Of a stretch of 7,300 nucleotides of DNA, positions 6,363 through 7,300 are shown in pieces (the stretch's first letter is position 1; every line of letters begins with the position of its first letter). The translations under genes were made by a program, and so were the position numbers. The notes below the pieces were generated by a model, which was not told the origin of the DNA, searched no databases, and saw only the letters and a program-made list of their open reading frames with translations. This stretch comes from Bacillota bacterium (GTDB taxonomy: Bacteria > Bacillota > Clostridia > Christensenellales > CAG-138). The stretch lies in the NCBI GenBank assembly GCA_023461495.1, contig JAEYLA010000024.1, positions 1 through 7,300 on the forward strand. The letters run 5' to 3'.

Positions 6363-6392
6363 AGTATAGCATAACAAAACGCGAGCATTCAA
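6363..6392 (-). promoter_or_regulatory. Candidate sigma-A-type promoter of the flagellar operon
   Basis: On the minus strand: TTGAAT (6387-6392), an 18-nt spacer, then TATACT (6363-6368). TG one base before the -10 makes it an extended -10 (TGCTATACT). The predicted start is near 6356, giving a leader of about 20 nt that still contains the AGAAGG ribosome site. It lies in the most AT-rich part of the window. A second -10-like TATAAG (6350-6355) overlaps the ribosome site and is unlikely to be used. No flagellar sigma-28 consensus was found in this orientation. Confidence 0.45.
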
Positions 6393-6485
6393 CAATTTGT
6401 TCATAATTTTGCACGCAATGCCACGAAGGAAGGCGTACAATGTCGAATGAACAGGCATGAAACGCCCCGATATATGACATTCCTT

Positions 6486-6505
6486 AGAATGCATGCATGT
6501 ATTCT
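6486..6505. repeat. Near-perfect 20-bp palindrome, possible operator
   Basis: Half-sites AGAATGCATG and CATGTATTCT meet at 6495/6496; nine of ten base pairs are complementary, the exception being G6491 against T6500. It lies 24 nt after the cheB stop and about 95 bp upstream of the candidate -35 of the flagellar operon. The arms are AT-rich and lack a T-run on the cheB strand, so it does not look like a cheB terminator; on the plus strand it is followed by TTTAT. A regulator-binding dyad is possible. Confidence 0.4.
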
Positions 6506-6529
6506 TTTATGGAGGTTCTGTCCGCAGCC

Positions 6530-7300
6530 TTATCTGCCGCCCGTCATCTCGTCATGCCAGCGGCACATCCGCGCGGAAATTTCAGAAAGCGGCAGCTCCT
6601 GCTGCACGGCCCCAATGGAATTGGCGACCATCGGCATCCCGTAGACCACACAGGTTTCCTTGTTCTGCCCGATGGTAAAGGCACCCTTATTTCGCATGGC
6701 GAGCATCCCCTTTGCGCCGTCGCTTCCCATGCCGGTGAGGATAATACCAAGGGCGTTTGGCCCTGCGGCCTTTGCGACCGAATGGAACAAAACATCCACA
6801 GAAGGACAGTGCCCGCTCACCTTCTCGCCTTTATAGCACTTGACGCGGTAGCCCTTTGCCGAGCGCTCCACTTCCATCTGGAATTCGCCGGGTGCAATCA
6901 GCACGCGGCCCGGCAGCACAAGGTCTCCGTCGGCCGCTTCCTTTACCTCCAGCGCGCAGGAGTTGTTCAGGCGCTCCGCATACATGCGGGTAAATACGGG
7001 CGGCATATGCTGCACCACAACGATTCCTGCGGAAAAGCATTTGATGCTGTTGAGGATGTTGGCGGTCGCTTCCGTTCCGCCGGTCGATGCGCCAATTGCG
7101 ACCAACAGGCTTTCATTGACGGCAGCGCCGCTTGAGCGCTGGCCAATCTCTTCGACCCGTTTCCTGTGCTTAAACTGGCCCACCTTGGAAATGGATGCGA
7201 TCTTGATTTTAATCACAAGCTCCGCAATAAACGCATTGCGCTCACCCTCCTCCATCGTGACGGGCTTTGCCACAAAATCCACGGCACCCGCCTGCATGGA
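6530..7300 (-). CDS. cheB: Chemotaxis protein-glutamate methylesterase CheB, C-terminal part (5' end outside window)
   Basis: CheB removes methyl groups from chemoreceptor glutamates (and deamidates glutamines) in response to CheA phosphorylation. The visible 256 codons start within the receiver domain, whose last strand is seen as MQAGAVDFVAKPV with the conserved Lys of the KP motif. After a linker (about 30-60 of the visible part) comes the complete methylesterase domain, starting at LLVAIGASTGG. Catalytic residues, numbered from the Met at 7297, are Ser71 (GASTGG), His97 (VVQHMPP) and Asp193 (GMGSDGAKG). The C-terminus PLSEISARMCRWHDEMTGGR is normal in length. Its start and phosphorylation-site aspartate lie beyond the right edge. 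It is transcribed in the same direction as the flagellar genes, 193 bp upstream of them. Confidence 0.97.
   Translation of the reverse strand, partial: SMQAGAVDFVAKPVTMEEGERNAFIAELVIKIKIASISKVGQFKHRKRVEEIGQRSSGAAVNESLLVAIGASTGGTEATANILNSIKCFSAGIVVVQHMPPVFTRMYAERLNNSCALEVKEAADGDLVLPGRVLIAPGEFQMEVERSAKGYRVKCYKGEKVSGHCPSVDVLFHSVAKAAGPNALGIILTGMGSDGAKGMLAMRNKGAFTIGQNKETCVVYGMPMVANSIGAVQQELPLSEISARMCRWHDEMTGGR

Larger units (their letters stand above)
6337..6529. other. Intergenic region between cheB and the transglycosylase gene
   Basis: This 193-bp stretch separates the chemotaxis and flagellar units. It contains the operon ribosome site and promoter candidate at its left side and a 20-bp palindrome at 6486-6505 near the cheB end. 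No minus-strand hairpin followed by a T-run is seen after cheB, so no intrinsic terminator is called for it. No convincing small gene was recognised. Confidence 0.6.

Noticed and set aside
6400..6430. Sigma-54-like sequence TGGCATTGCGTGC on the minus strand
   Set aside because: The GG and GC elements are 8 nt apart rather than the required 10, so it does not fit the -24/-12 consensus.
6337..6480. N-terminal extension of the transglycosylase to ATG 6480 (48 more residues)
   Set aside because: The added residues have no family resemblance, lie in AT-rich DNA that contains the promoter candidate, and are bypassed by a good AGAAGG ribosome site placed for the ATG at 6336.
6497..7135. Long plus-strand open frame of 212 codons opposite cheB
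   Set aside because: It lies entirely within the antisense of cheB, whose minus-strand translation has the catalytic motifs and full family similarity. The plus-strand translation is Arg/His/Ala-rich without recognisable motifs, as expected of an antisense shadow in a GC-rich gene.
1..7300. Possible non-flagellar type III secretion system rather than a flagellum
   Set aside because: FlgB, FlgC and FliE rod proteins together with FliO and an adjacent cheB are specific to flagella; injectisome gene sets lack flgB/flgC. No CRISPR array, insertion sequence, tRNA or rRNA was seen.

Overview
This window is the front part of a flagellar basal-body and export-gate operon, read entirely on the minus strand, preceded by the 3' end of a chemotaxis gene. 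In transcription order (right to left) it holds: the C-terminal part of cheB (cut by the right edge), a 193-bp intergenic region with a candidate promoter, a soluble lytic transglycosylase, flgB, flgC, fliE, fliO, fliP, fliQ, fliR, flhB, and the first 299 codons of flhA (cut by the left edge). All other long open frames, including every plus-strand frame, are shadows of these genes.

The source looks like a Gram-positive (Firmicutes/Clostridia-type) bacterium of moderate to fairly high G+C. The evidence is the purine-rich Shine-Dalgarno sequences (AGGAGG before flhA), the fliO-PQR-flhB-flhA order typical of Firmicutes fla/che operons, and family-level sequence character. This is an inference; no rRNA or other taxonomic marker is present.

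Functionally the genes form one assembly unit. FlhA and FlhB are the energy-coupling and substrate-switch parts of the type III export apparatus. FliP, FliQ and FliR form the membrane export gate, and FliO helps the gate assemble. FliE joins the gate and MS ring to the rod, FlgB and FlgC are proximal rod subunits, and the transglycosylase probably opens peptidoglycan for the rod. CheB is the chemoreceptor methylesterase and belongs to a separate, upstream transcription unit. Gaps between genes of the flagellar operon are short: 4, 6, 25, 3, 60, 54, 12, -4 and 5 nt from the transglycosylase to flhA. No internal terminator is evident, so a single polycistronic mRNA is likely.

No new system is evident. 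The points that depart from the textbook arrangement are: fliE followed directly by fliO, with the usual fliF-to-fliN block absent; an enlarged FlgB with an internally repeated motif; a lipobox-like end to the FliP signal sequence and an uncertain FliP start; G-tracts between fliO and fliP; a transglycosylase without a Sec signal; and a near-perfect 20-bp palindrome after cheB.
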